Shown piece by piece: positions 10,401 through 18,931 of a stretch of 64,000 bases of DNA (position 1 is the first letter of the stretch; each line of letters begins with the position of its first letter). Location of the stretch: positions 162,695 through 226,694 of the forward strand of contig NZ_JAWUDN010000008.1 in assembly GCF_044430645.1 (NCBI RefSeq), read 5' to 3'. The notes beneath the pieces are model-generated. The model worked only from the letters and a program-made list of their open reading frames with translations, was not told the DNA's origin and searched no databases. Both the position numbers and the translations under genes were made by a program. The stretch comes from Ewingella allii (GTDB lineage Bacteria > Pseudomonadota > Gammaproteobacteria > Enterobacterales > Enterobacteriaceae).

Positions 10401-11275
10401 AGAATCCTTTTGCCGATGACAAAATTTCCTTCGCCAAATGGCCGGCACTGCTTCTGCGCTGTGAAGACTGCTGGTTCCTCGGGCAGAGCTTCCGCAAGGT
10501 GAATGCTGATATCACGCCGAGTGGCGATCAGCTGGCGCTGCGCAACGGCCTGATTGATACCGGCTCGGTGCGTTTAGACGTGCAGGGCGACTGGAAGCAG
10601 AACGGCAGCGTTGAATCTACCGGCCTGAAAGGCAAACTGTCGGGCAAAGATATTGAAGCCGCGACCTCCTTCTTCGGCGTCACTACCCCGCTGCGCGGTG
10701 CGCCATTCAACATCGACTTTGATTTGCACTGGAAATCTATTCCGTGGAAGCCAGATCTGAAAACCCTGAATGGCACCCTGAAAACTGACCTTGGCAAAGG
10801 TGAAATCGTGGATTTAGGCGGCGGCCGCGCCGGGCAATTGCTGCGTCTGGTCAGCTTCGACGCCCTGCTGCGTAAGCTGCAACTCGATTTCAGCGACACC
10901 TTTGGCAAAGGCTTCTACTTTGACTCTATCCGCTCAAACGCCTGGATCAAAGACGGCACGCTGCATACCGAGGACCTGCTGGTTGACGGGCTGGCGGCGG
11001 ATATCGCCATGAACGGTAGCGTCGATTTAGTCAATCAGCGGCTAAATATGGAAGCGGTGATCGCTCCTGAAATCTCGGCCACAGTCGGGGTCGCCACGGC
11101 CTTTGCTATTAACCCAATCGTCGGCGCGGCGGTGTTTGCCGCCAGTAAGGTATTGGCGCCGCTGTGGAATAAGATTTCGTTAATCCGTTACCATATCGAC
11201 GGCACCATTGCGGATCCAAAAATTAATGAAGTGCTGCGCCAACCGCGACCTGCAAAAGAGCCTGCCGCACCTTGA
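7418..11275 (+). CDS. yhdP: YhdP, AsmA-like intermembrane phospholipid transporter
   Basis: YhdP is a very large AsmA-like protein with an N-terminal membrane anchor and a long beta-rich periplasmic body. In E. coli, with TamB and YdbH, it carries phospholipids to the outer membrane. I place the start at the TTG at 7418 (read fMet-RRLPGILL). This matches the E. coli N-terminus and has a strong AAGGAGAGA Shine-Dalgarno just upstream; the product is 1285 residues (E. coli 1266). An ATG at 7349 would add 23 unconserved residues. The membrane segment is about residues 8-28 and the conserved C-terminal AsmA-2 region about 1060-1265. The conserved motif SATVGVATAFAINPIVGAAV is present. Confidence 0.95.
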   Translation: MRRLPGILLTTCATIIVIVALAISGLRLALPQLHRFQDQLVSKIESVTGVPIELDQISGSWKTFGPTLELKNLSVTLPDTSVKAERVTLALDVWQSLLHFRWQFRDLTFYNLDLDTNATFGNKTNDGKGFEANRISDIFLKQVDHFDLRDSHISFMTPAGQRAEITVPQLRWLNSRNRHRAEGLISLSTFNGQHGVVQVRMDLNDNDGLLNNGKIYLQADDIDMKPWFSRWLRSNTGLESADFSLAAWLTVRSGDIYAGDAWVKNGAATWSSAGQEHRLDVENLTLHGSRQGDGWQVDAQQLNLKTDGVAWPKGQISALYLPENNEFLGASQGDELRLRATKLQLERLGPIIPTFSFLTPELLERWQDIQPKGLIDQLSLDIPLKQTDHTRFAAKWRDLSWDRWQLLPGVNHFSGQLSGSVQHGQLMVNLQDSLLPYGEMFRAPLEISAAQGTVDWSYSQEGWALWSKRLDVKANGLWANGGFHYNQPEHGEPWLKILGGIRLYDAGQAWRYFPEPLMGKHLTDYLSEAIQAGQVDNATLTFNGNPHDFPFKKHEGQFEVWVPLRNATFQFQPEWPALTNLDIDLDFLNDGLFMKAEHTKLGNADGNNVVANIPDYLKEKLFIDSDISGTGKDIGDYFKDTPLKDSLGAALDELQIGGNVSGRLHLDIPLDGEEVRATGGVKLNDNSLFIKPLESTIEHLSGQFTYDNGNLQSSLLTANWFGQPLNVQFSTHELTDNYQINVGLDGNWELGKITGMPDAVASKLSGSAPWKGTVDISLPHKGEPNYSIGVTTDLKSVSSHLPSPLDKKPGRSLPLAVNAKGGLKSFEMNGVLGGKDRFNSRWLLGKQLQLDRASWQMNAQKTPALPATSSLTLHLPELDGESWLELMSPDNAPKAPVQKSAKGAKRAANTAASFGFPHEVTLTTPKLKLGGQVWNDLQISSTQASNGMNITAKGKEIDGTLAMNDRGPWQANIRYLYFNPQWTVADAASGGKSGQNPFADDKISFAKWPALLLRCEDCWFLGQSFRKVNADITPSGDQLALRNGLIDTGSVRLDVQGDWKQNGSVESTGLKGKLSGKDIEAATSFFGVTTPLRGAPFNIDFDLHWKSIPWKPDLKTLNGTLKTDLGKGEIVDLGGGRAGQLLRLVSFDALLRKLQLDFSDTFGKGFYFDSIRSNAWIKDGTLHTEDLLVDGLAADIAMNGSVDLVNQRLNMEAVIAPEISATVGVATAFAINPIVGAAVFAASKVLAPLWNKISLIRYHIDGTIADPKINEVLRQPRPAKEPAAP

Positions 11276-11390
11276 GTGCTGAACGCGCTGTGTTAGGCTG
11301 TTTAAAACCCGTGTTACGATAGAATTGTTTGGCGGCTAACGAATCACAGTTCATGCCGCGACAATTCATCCCCAAAGAGAGTGAGAATCT

Positions 11391-12836
11391 ATGAGTCTGG
11401 CATTAGTCAGTGAGCGGTTACTAACCGCTAACAATCTGAGTCATCAAGACCTGTTCGCTGTATTAGGTCAACTGTCTGAACGCCGTCTCGATTACGCCGA
11501 TCTCTTTTTCCAATCCAGTTTCCACGAAGCCTGGGTGATTGAAGACAGCATTATCAAAGATGGCTCTTACAACATTGATCAGGGTGTTGGCGTGCGCGCG
11601 GTCAGTGGTGAGAAGACCGGCTTTGCCTACGCGGACCAAATTACCCTGAATGCCTTGCAGCAGAGTGCCACCGCCGCGCGCAGCATCGTGCGTGAGCAGG
11701 GCAATGGCAAAACCCACACGCTGGGTGAAATTGGTTATCAGGCGCTATACCCGATCCTTGACCCGCTTCAGAGCCTGTCTCGCGAAGAAAAAATTGAGTT
11801 ATTACATCGCGTTGACCGCGTTGCCCGTGCCACAGACAAGCGCGTGCAGGAAGTCAGCGCCAGCATTACCGGCGTTTACGAAAGCGTATTAGTCGCCGCC
11901 ACCGACGGCACTCTGGCGGCGGACATTCGCCCGCTGGTGCGCCTGTCGGTCAGCGTATTGGTTGAAGATGACGGGCGTCGTGAGCGCGGTTCTAGCGGCG
12001 GCGGCGGTCGTTTTGGCTATGACTATTTCCTTGAAACCGTGAATGGCGAAGTGCGCGCCGAAGCCTACGCCCGCGACGCGGTGCGTATGGCCTTGCTGAA
12101 CCTCAACGCGGTAGCCGCCCCTGCCGGTGGTATGCCGGTAGTGCTTGGCGCAGGCTGGCCGGGCGTGCTGTTGCACGAAGCCGTAGGCCATGGCTTAGAG
12201 GGCGATTTCAACCGTCGCGGCACTTCTATGTTCAGTGGGCAGATGGGCCAACTGGTGGCGTCTGAACTCTGTACCGTGGTGGATGACGGCACCATGCCGG
12301 GCCGCCGTGGTTCACTGGCGATTGATGACGAAGGCGTGCCGGGCCAATACAACGTATTGATCGAAAATGGCGTGCTGAAGGGTTACATGCAGGACAAGCT
12401 GAACGCGCGCCTGATGGGCGTTGCGCCGACCGGTAACGGCCGTCGCGAGTCTTATGCTCACCTGCCGATGCCGCGCATGACCAACACTTATCTGCTGGGC
12501 GGCCAGTCTACGCCGGAAGAGATCATCAGCAGCGTGGAGTTCGGCCTGTATGCCCCTAACTTTGGCGGCGGCCAGGTGGATATCACCTCGGGCAAATTTG
12601 TGTTCTCCACCACCGAAGCTTACCTGATTGAAAAAGGCCGTATCACCAAGCCGGTGAAAGGCGCGACGCTGATTGGCTCGGGTATTGAAGCGATGCAGCA
12701 GATCTCCATGGTCGGCAACGATCTGGCGCTGGATAAAGGCGTCGGCGTCTGTGGCAAAGAGGGTCAGAGCCTGCCAGTGGGCGTAGGCCAGCCGACTCTG
12801 AAACTCGACAACATCACCGTCGGCGGCAGCGCCTAA
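11391..12836 (+). CDS. tldD: TldD, metalloprotease subunit
   Basis: TldD is the zinc-dependent protease half of the TldD/TldE (PmbA) complex, which degrades unfolded peptides, matures microcin B17 and affects CcdA stability. The 481-residue product has the E. coli length and carries the HExxxH zinc motif (H262, E263, H267 in LLHEAVGHGLEGD). Its partner gene pmbA lies only 7.7 kb downstream here. A GAGAGTGAG ribosome-binding site precedes the ATG, and a strong terminator follows the stop codon. Confidence 0.97.
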   Translation: MSLALVSERLLTANNLSHQDLFAVLGQLSERRLDYADLFFQSSFHEAWVIEDSIIKDGSYNIDQGVGVRAVSGEKTGFAYADQITLNALQQSATAARSIVREQGNGKTHTLGEIGYQALYPILDPLQSLSREEKIELLHRVDRVARATDKRVQEVSASITGVYESVLVAATDGTLAADIRPLVRLSVSVLVEDDGRRERGSSGGGGRFGYDYFLETVNGEVRAEAYARDAVRMALLNLNAVAAPAGGMPVVLGAGWPGVLLHEAVGHGLEGDFNRRGTSMFSGQMGQLVASELCTVVDDGTMPGRRGSLAIDDEGVPGQYNVLIENGVLKGYMQDKLNARLMGVAPTGNGRRESYAHLPMPRMTNTYLLGGQSTPEEIISSVEFGLYAPNFGGGQVDITSGKFVFSTTEAYLIEKGRITKPVKGATLIGSGIEAMQQISMVGNDLALDKGVGVCGKEGQSLPVGVGQPTLKLDNITVGGSA

Positions 12837-12855
12837 GCCTTCGAGTTAATAATAG

Positions 12856-12883
12856 AAAGGGAACCTATGGGTTCCCTTTTTTT
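12856..12883 (+). terminator. Rho-independent terminator after tldD
   Basis: A 10-bp perfect stem (AAAGGGAACC at 12856-12865 with GGTTCCCTTT at 12870-12879) has a TATG loop and runs into seven or more T residues. It lies between the convergent tldD and aaeR. Confidence 0.9.
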
Positions 12884-12886
12884 AGG

Positions 12887-13819
12887 CTATTTCGGCCCGA
12901 GCTTGCCTTGCCGATAGCCCTGATAGACTTTCCCCACCTCTTTGAAGTACTCGGTCAGGTAGTTGATGCATACCTGCACTTTCAGCGGCATTTTGTCCTT
13001 TTCAGTGTACAGCGCGTAGACCGGGCGCGGGTCCGACTGATAATTGCCGAATAAAATTTCCAGCTCGCCGGAGTTAATCTCATTGATCACCCACATTAGT
13101 GGCACATAGGCGATGCCCACCCCGGCTTTCAGCCAGCGCGTTAAGGTTTGCGAGTCGTTGGTGACGAAGCGCCCCTGCGGGTTGATGCGCGTGGTAATGC
13201 CTTCTGGCGCGATCAGCTCAAACTCGCTGTCGGGCCGCACGCTGTATTCAATCCATGAGAAATTCACCATGTCTGCCGGTTTTTCTGGCTTACCGTGCTG
13301 GCTGAGATAGCTGCGCGCGGCGCAGACGATCATCGGCATGGAGCCAAGCCTTTTGGAGAACAGGCTCGAATCCTGCAGTTTTCCCACGCGGATCACCACG
13401 TCGAGGCCGTCGGCAATCAGGTCCGGAGCCGGGATGCCGGTGACCAGATTCACTTTCAGGCCGGGGTACTCAATCAGCATCTCGGCGGTCATGGCGGCAA
13501 GAACGTTTTGTGCCATTGTCGACGAACTGCCGATGCGCAACGTGCCGGTCGGCGTGTTGTTAAAGGCATATAATTGCTCGTGCACTTCGCGTACATCCAG
13601 CAGCATTTTCATACAGCCTTGATAGTAAATCTTACCGGCTTCGGTGAGGCTCAGGCTGCGCGTGCTTCTGTTCAACAGTTTGACTTGTAAGTCATTTTCT
13701 AATTTTGAGATCGTCTGGCTGATCGCGGAAACACTCATCTCAAGGCGGCGAGCGGCGGCAGTAAACGAGCCGCTTTCGACCACTTGAGCATAAACCGACA
13801 TTCTTTTTAATCGTTCCAT
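12887..13819 (-). CDS. aaeR: AaeR, LysR-type regulator of the aae efflux operon
   Basis: AaeR is a LysR-family activator that responds to aromatic carboxylic acids and controls aaeXAB in E. coli. The start MERLKRMSVYAQ matches E. coli AaeR and gives 310 residues; the open frame continues 50 codons upstream without conservation. The winged helix-turn-helix is at residues 1-60 (SFTAAARRLEMSVSAISQTISKLE) and the effector-binding domain at about 90-290. It is divergent from aaeX across 295 bp. A CRP-like site lies just upstream of this start. Confidence 0.94.
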   Translation of the reverse strand: MERLKRMSVYAQVVESGSFTAAARRLEMSVSAISQTISKLENDLQVKLLNRSTRSLSLTEAGKIYYQGCMKMLLDVREVHEQLYAFNNTPTGTLRIGSSSTMAQNVLAAMTAEMLIEYPGLKVNLVTGIPAPDLIADGLDVVIRVGKLQDSSLFSKRLGSMPMIVCAARSYLSQHGKPEKPADMVNFSWIEYSVRPDSEFELIAPEGITTRINPQGRFVTNDSQTLTRWLKAGVGIAYVPLMWVINEINSGELEILFGNYQSDPRPVYALYTEKDKMPLKVQVCINYLTEYFKEVGKVYQGYRQGKLGPK

Positions 13820-13837
13820 TGTTAACTCTGGCTTAAA

Positions 13838-13853
13838 AGTGATTGTGATCACA
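13838..13853. promoter_or_regulatory. Candidate CRP-binding site in the aaeR-aaeX region
   Basis: AGTGA-TTGTGA-TCACA matches the CRP consensus TGTGA-N6-TCACA with one mismatch in the left half-site. It lies 19-34 bp upstream of the aaeR start codon and about 265 bp from aaeX, so it would act mainly on aaeR. This is a sequence match only. Confidence 0.5.
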
Positions 13854-14114
13854 GAACGTTGATTACTTGATAATAAGCACGCTAATATACTTGCTCGGGT
13901 GAATACCTCGGGTTCGGCGCTCGCTGGCAACATAATGCTTACCTTCGCACACTTTTCTGGCAAACCCATTGTCTCTTTTTAACTCATTCTGGCTCTCAGA
14001 ATGCAGTTGTATTGCCTAAAATAATGATAAAGCTCGGGCGTGTTGCGACGGGGCCTTCTGGTGAGAGTAACGCCACGAGACGAAAGCCCGTGACTATAAA
14101 CTAAGGATTTTTGA

Positions 14115-14318
14115 ATGAGTTTGCTTCCGGTAATGGTGATTTTCGGATTGTCGTTTCCTCCGGTGTTCTTCGAAGTACTGTTGGCGTTAGTGCTGTTTTT
14201 CCTGCTACGACGCCTATTACAACCCACCGGAATTTATGACTTTGTCTGGCATCCGGCGTTATTTAACACAGCGATGTACTGCTGTCTGTTCTACCTGATT
14301 TCCTGCTTCTTCATCTGA
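14115..14318 (+). CDS. aaeX: AaeX, small membrane protein of the aae efflux operon
   Basis: This 67-residue DUF1656 membrane protein is nearly identical in layout to E. coli AaeX. It has two hydrophobic segments (about residues 5-30 and 47-66) around the conserved GIYDFVWHPALFNTA core. Its exact role is unknown; it is always the first gene of the aaeXAB operon. Seven bases separate it from aaeA. Confidence 0.95.
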   Translation: MSLLPVMVIFGLSFPPVFFEVLLALVLFFLLRRLLQPTGIYDFVWHPALFNTAMYCCLFYLISCFFI

Positions 14319-14325
14319 GGGTGTC

Positions 14326-15261
14326 GTGAAAAATTTCTCTATAAAAATAATACGTTACTTAATAACGTTAATCCTTGTGGTTCTTGCTGCCATCGCAATT
14401 TTCCGGGCATGGGCGTTCTATACTGAATCCCCTTGGACTCGTGACGCCAAATTTACCGCCGACGTGGTTTCTATCGCGCCGGACGTCACCGGCTTGGTGA
14501 CGGATGTCCCTGTCGTGGATAACCAGTTAGTCCTAAAGGGCCAAACCCTATTCAAGATTGACCAGCCGCGTTATCAACAGGCGCTGGACGAAGCCAATGC
14601 CGACGTTGCCTACTATCAGGCGCTGGTCGCGGAGAAAAAACGCGAAGCAGGCCGCCGCGTGAAGCTGGGCGTGCAGGCGATGTCGCAAGAAGAGATCGAT
14701 CAGGCCAATAACGTCCTGCAAACGGCGCAACACCAGCTGGCGAAATCACAGGCTGCGCGCGACCTCGCGGTGCTTGATTTGCAGCGTACCGTAGTTACGG
14801 CTCCGGCTGACGGCTGGGTAACTAACCTCAATGTGCATCCGGGGAACTACATTAATCGCGGTTCGACCGCCGTCGCGCTGGTGAAGAAAAACACCTTCTA
14901 TATTCTGGCTTATCTGGAAGAAACCAAGCTTTCCGGCTTGAAAAAAGGCGACCGCGCCGAAATTACCCCGCTGGGCAGCAATCGCATCATGCATGGTTCG
15001 GTGGACAGCGTCGCGGCGGCGGTCACTAACAGCTCGTCTTCTGCGGCAGCCAACGGGCTGGCAACGGTAGACAGTAATTTGGAATGGGTACGTCTGGCAC
15101 AGCGCGTGCCGGTGAAAATCGTGCTTGATGATGTTGACCAGCAACACCCGTACCCGGCAGGGACCACCGCGACAGTGGTGATCACCGGCGATCACGATAT
15201 CAAACATGAGCACCAGTCGCCATTCTCCAGAATGTTGCACCGTCTGCGTGAGTTCGGTTAA
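14326..15261 (+). CDS. aaeA: AaeA, membrane-fusion subunit of the p-hydroxybenzoate efflux pump
   Basis: AaeA is the periplasmic adaptor of the AaeAB pump, which exports p-hydroxybenzoic acid and related aromatic carboxylates. The product is 311 residues (E. coli 310) and uses a GTG start at 14326. An N-terminal membrane anchor (about residues 8-28) precedes a lipoyl half-motif, an alpha-hairpin (about 85-155) and beta-barrel domains, as in HlyD/EmrA-type adaptors. The stop lies 6 bp before aaeB. Confidence 0.95.
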   Translation: MKNFSIKIIRYLITLILVVLAAIAIFRAWAFYTESPWTRDAKFTADVVSIAPDVTGLVTDVPVVDNQLVLKGQTLFKIDQPRYQQALDEANADVAYYQALVAEKKREAGRRVKLGVQAMSQEEIDQANNVLQTAQHQLAKSQAARDLAVLDLQRTVVTAPADGWVTNLNVHPGNYINRGSTAVALVKKNTFYILAYLEETKLSGLKKGDRAEITPLGSNRIMHGSVDSVAAAVTNSSSSAAANGLATVDSNLEWVRLAQRVPVKIVLDDVDQQHPYPAGTTATVVITGDHDIKHEHQSPFSRMLHRLREFG

Positions 15262-15267
15262 TCGGCG

Positions 15268-17223
15268 ATGAATAGCATACTGATCCCGCGTATCAGGTTC
15301 GCCTGCAAGCTGACTTTCGCCATTCTCGGCGCGCTGGTTCTCGGCTTCTATATGCAGCTGGAAACCCCGCGCTGGGCGGCGATGACCGCGGCGATCGTCA
15401 CCTCCGGCCCGGCGATGGCGGCGGGCGGAGAACCCTTCGCCGGTGCTATTCGCCACCGTGGCTTCCTGCGCGTTATTGGTACCTTTTTCGGCTGTATCGC
15501 CGCGTTAGTCATTGTTATCGCCACGGCGCGTGCCCCGGTAGTGATGCTGCTTTTATGCTGCATCTGGGCTGGGGTCTGTACCTGGTGGTCCTCGCTGGTT
15601 CGCGTTGAGAACTCCTATGCGCTCGGGCTGGCGGGATACACGGCGCTAATTATCGTAGTGACTTCCGCCGCCACCCCTTTGCAGACGCCGCAGTTTGCCG
15701 TCGAGCGCTGTAGTGAAATCGTGATTGGTATTTGCTGCGCCATCGTGGCCGACCTGCTGTTTTCCCCGCGCTCGATCAAAACCGACATTGACCGGGCGGT
15801 TAGCCAACTGCTGCTAGACCAGTTCGCACTGATGCGGCTGTGTATTAATCGTGGTGATAAAGAGGATGTTGACAAGTCGTGGGGCAATCTTATCAAGAGC
15901 ACTACCGCGCTTAACGGCATGCGTAACAGCCTAATGATGGAGTCTTCGCGCTGGCAGCGTTGCAACCGGCGGTTGAAAGCATTGCACAGCACCTCGCTGA
16001 GTTTGATTACGCAGGCCTGCGAAACCTATCTTATTTTGCAAAACTCCCCTGACCGGGTGACGCCTGAGATCAAAGCGCTGTTTGCCGAACCGGCAGAGAC
16101 GCCGCTGGAAGTGCGTCGGCGGATGAAACAGCTGCGTTTGGCGGTTTCTTCCTCCCATAGCAAAGATATTTTGCTCACCGTCACCAGCTGGATTGGAGCC
16201 GGAACGCGCGCGCTGCTGCTGATTAAGGGCATTCATACCAATAGCAGCATTAGCAATCTGGAAGCCGATTTGCTCAATACCGAGGTGGAAGTCAGACCAG
16301 CCTCCGCCGAGCGCCACCACGCGCTGATTAACGGCATTCGCACCTTTGTCGCCAGCGCGGCGGGCTGCCTGCTGTGGCTATGGACCGGCTGGACCTCGGC
16401 GAGTGGCTGCGTAGTGATCATCGCCGTCGTAACCTCATTGGCGATGCGCACTCCAAACCCGAAAGGCATGGCGTTAGACTTCGTGGTCGGCATGCTGCTG
16501 GCAATCCCGGTCGGCTCCATTTACTTCATGCTCATCATGCCCGCCACCCAGCAGAGCCTGTTCCTGCTCTGTCTGTGTCTGGGGGTTTTAACCTTCTTCA
16601 TCGGCATTGAAGTACAGAAGCGTCGTCTGGGTATGCTGGGGCTATTGGCGGGTACTATCAACGTGCTGGTGCTCAGTAACCCAATGAAATTTAACGTAAG
16701 CGCATTTCTCGACAATGCAACGGGACAGGCGATTGGTACCATTATCGCGCTGGTGGTGCTGCTGCTAATTCGCGACAAATCGCGCGACAAAACCGGGCGC
16801 ACTCTGCTGAACCGCTTTATGAGCAGCGCGGTGTCGGCCTTAACCACCAAGGCGTATCGCCGTCGTGAGAACCACCTTCCGGCGCTTTACCATCAGTTGA
16901 ATCAGCTACTGGTGATGTTCCCGAATGACATTGATAAATACCGTCTGGCGCTGATGCTGATCATCGCGCACCAGCGAATGAAAATGGCGGAGATCCCGGT
17001 CAGCGAAGAGCTATCTGCCTTCCACAAGAAAATCCGTAATACCGCCGACCACGTGGTGTCGTCGGGCGAAGGCAAGCGAACTTACTACTATCAGCGGCTG
17101 TTGTCCGAGCTGAATGAGTATCAGCAAAAGCTAGTGGAACACGACGCGCCGCTCAAGGTGACAGAGCCGGTCAAACGACTCGCAGATATGCTGCACAAGT
17201 ACCAGCACGCCTTTCTGGCCTAA
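15268..17223 (+). CDS. aaeB: AaeB, inner-membrane subunit of the p-hydroxybenzoate efflux pump
   Basis: AaeB is an inner-membrane transporter of the aromatic acid exporter (ArAE/FUSC) family that works with AaeA. The 651-residue protein (E. coli 655) has two blocks of about five or six membrane segments (roughly residues 15-170 and 360-500). Each block is followed by a cytosolic helical region. It is the last gene of aaeXAB; a terminator follows 23 bp after the stop. Confidence 0.95.
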   Translation: MNSILIPRIRFACKLTFAILGALVLGFYMQLETPRWAAMTAAIVTSGPAMAAGGEPFAGAIRHRGFLRVIGTFFGCIAALVIVIATARAPVVMLLLCCIWAGVCTWWSSLVRVENSYALGLAGYTALIIVVTSAATPLQTPQFAVERCSEIVIGICCAIVADLLFSPRSIKTDIDRAVSQLLLDQFALMRLCINRGDKEDVDKSWGNLIKSTTALNGMRNSLMMESSRWQRCNRRLKALHSTSLSLITQACETYLILQNSPDRVTPEIKALFAEPAETPLEVRRRMKQLRLAVSSSHSKDILLTVTSWIGAGTRALLLIKGIHTNSSISNLEADLLNTEVEVRPASAERHHALINGIRTFVASAAGCLLWLWTGWTSASGCVVIIAVVTSLAMRTPNPKGMALDFVVGMLLAIPVGSIYFMLIMPATQQSLFLLCLCLGVLTFFIGIEVQKRRLGMLGLLAGTINVLVLSNPMKFNVSAFLDNATGQAIGTIIALVVLLLIRDKSRDKTGRTLLNRFMSSAVSALTTKAYRRRENHLPALYHQLNQLLVMFPNDIDKYRLALMLIIAHQRMKMAEIPVSEELSAFHKKIRNTADHVVSSGEGKRTYYYQRLLSELNEYQQKLVEHDAPLKVTEPVKRLADMLHKYQHAFLA

Positions 17224-17245
17224 CGTTCAGACTCGCGTAAATCAT

Positions 17246-17277
17246 GCCGGGGCCTTTAATGCTCCGGCTTTTTTTTT
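17246..17277 (+). terminator. Rho-independent terminator after aaeB
   Basis: An 8-bp stem with one G-T pair (GCCGGGGC at 17246-17253, GCTCCGGC at 17261-17268) is followed by nine T residues. Confidence 0.85.
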
Positions 17278-17417
17278 CCTTATGCCGCATGGACATGATG
17301 TGCGGTCTGAAGCCCGCAGTCCGTATTAGCCGCTATACTTAAGCGATTCAAGACTGAAACTTACATTCTTACGTCGTTGTTTTCGAACGATGTTTATTAG
17401 CAGGAGAGACAACCTTT

Positions 17418-18878
17418 ATGTCAGCCAATCAACAGAAACTCACTTCTCACAAACTGTTTAAAACCGGGTTTTATGTGGGCGGCAAATGGCAAGAAGCCAA
17501 AGAAACTTTTGATGTGTTAAACCCAGCCACTGGCGACGTGGTGGCGAAAGTCGCCAAAGCAGGCAAAGCGGAAACCAACGCGGCCATCAAAGCAGCCAGC
17601 GATGCCCTTCCGGCTTGGCGCAAAAAAACCGGCAAGGCGCGCTCTGAGATTTTGCACCGCTGGTATGAACTGATGATTGAAAACAAACAGTTCCTCGGCG
17701 AGCTGATGGTGGCCGAGCAGGGTAAGCCGCTGAAAGAGGCCTTGGGCGAAGTGGAGTACGCCGCCAGCTACCTGCAATGGTTTAGCGAAGAGGCCAAGCG
17801 CGCCAACGGTGAGATCATCCCGCCAGTGAAAGAGGGATCGCGCATCTTTGCTACCCGCGAGCCGATTGGCGTGGTTGCGGCCATCACGCCGTGGAACTTC
17901 CCGCTGGCGATGCTGACCCGCAAACTCGGCCCCGCGCTGGCCGCGGGTTGTACCGGCTTGATTAAACCTGCCAACAACACGCCGCTGTCAGCCTTCGCGC
18001 TGCTGGAGTTGGCACACCTGGCGGGCGTTCCCGACGGCGTGATCAACGGCGTGGCCGGTGATACGCATGCTATCAGCGACGCCATCATGGCCAGCAACGA
18101 GGTGCGTAAAATATCCTTCACCGGCTCGACCGAAGTGGGTAAAACGCTGGTGCGCAACAGCGCCGACACCATGAAGAAAGTGTCGATGGAGCTGGGCGGA
18201 AACGCGCCCTATATCGTGTTTGACGACGCCGACCTTGATGCCGCGGTGAAAGGCGCGGTGAGCTGCAAATTCCGCAACAGCGGGCAGGTTTGCGTGTGCA
18301 TTAACCGTATTTACGTGCAGGACGGTGTCTACGACAAGTTCGTCACGGCGCTGGCGGAAGAAGTGCGCAAGCTGAAAGTCGGTAACGGCATGGACGACGG
18401 CGTGATTGTCGGCCCGCTGAATGATATCAAAGGGTTAGAGAAGGTTGAAGACCACGTCAAAGACGCGCTGGAGAAGGGCGGTCGTCTGGTGGTCGGTGGT
18501 CAGCGCCACGAGCTGGGCGGCAACTTCTATCAGCCGACGGTGATTGCCGACGCCAACGACGACATGAAAGTGGCGGCAGATGAAACCTTCGGCCCGCTGG
18601 CGGCCTGCTTCCGCTTCAAAACCGAAGAAGAGGTTATCGATCGCGCCAACGCCACGCCGTTTGGCCTGGCGGCTTACTTCTATACTCAAAACTTGCAGCG
18701 CGTATTCCGCGTTGCCGAAGCGATTGAAAGTGGCATGATTGGGATTAACGAATCTGCGCTTTCTACCGAAGTCGCGCCGTTTGGCGGGGTGAAAGAGTCC
18801 GGGTTGGGCCGCGAAGGTTCGGTGTTAGGTCTGGAAGAATATTTACAGGTGAAAACCTTACATTTAGGTAATCTGTAG
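17418..18878 (+). CDS. gabD: Succinate-semialdehyde dehydrogenase-like aldehyde dehydrogenase
   Basis: This 486-residue member of the NAD(P)-dependent aldehyde dehydrogenase superfamily is closest in sequence feel to E. coli GabD, which oxidises succinate semialdehyde to succinate. It has the oxyanion Asn160 (TPWN), the general base Glu258 (MELGGNAP) and the catalytic Cys292 in GQVCVCINR, which also carries GabD's second cysteine (Cys294). The cofactor region reads KPANNTPLSA, not the GabD form KPAGQTPFSA, so substrate and cofactor preference are less certain. It sits alone, without gabT or gabP, between aaeB and the barnase gene. E. coli has no dehydrogenase here. A GGAGAGA ribosome-binding site precedes the start. 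Confidence 0.8.
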   Translation: MSANQQKLTSHKLFKTGFYVGGKWQEAKETFDVLNPATGDVVAKVAKAGKAETNAAIKAASDALPAWRKKTGKARSEILHRWYELMIENKQFLGELMVAEQGKPLKEALGEVEYAASYLQWFSEEAKRANGEIIPPVKEGSRIFATREPIGVVAAITPWNFPLAMLTRKLGPALAAGCTGLIKPANNTPLSAFALLELAHLAGVPDGVINGVAGDTHAISDAIMASNEVRKISFTGSTEVGKTLVRNSADTMKKVSMELGGNAPYIVFDDADLDAAVKGAVSCKFRNSGQVCVCINRIYVQDGVYDKFVTALAEEVRKLKVGNGMDDGVIVGPLNDIKGLEKVEDHVKDALEKGGRLVVGGQRHELGGNFYQPTVIADANDDMKVAADETFGPLAACFRFKTEEEVIDRANATPFGLAAYFYTQNLQRVFRVAEAIESGMIGINESALSTEVAPFGGVKESGLGREGSVLGLEEYLQVKTLHLGNL

Positions 18879-18931
18879 AGACATACTAAAATGCTGAATC
18901 AGTAATCTGAATGAGTATAAACAGGGCAATG

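Noticed and set aside
17334..17339. TATACT as -10 of the dehydrogenase gene
   Set aside because: No acceptable -35 at 16-18 bp; too weak to list as a promoter.
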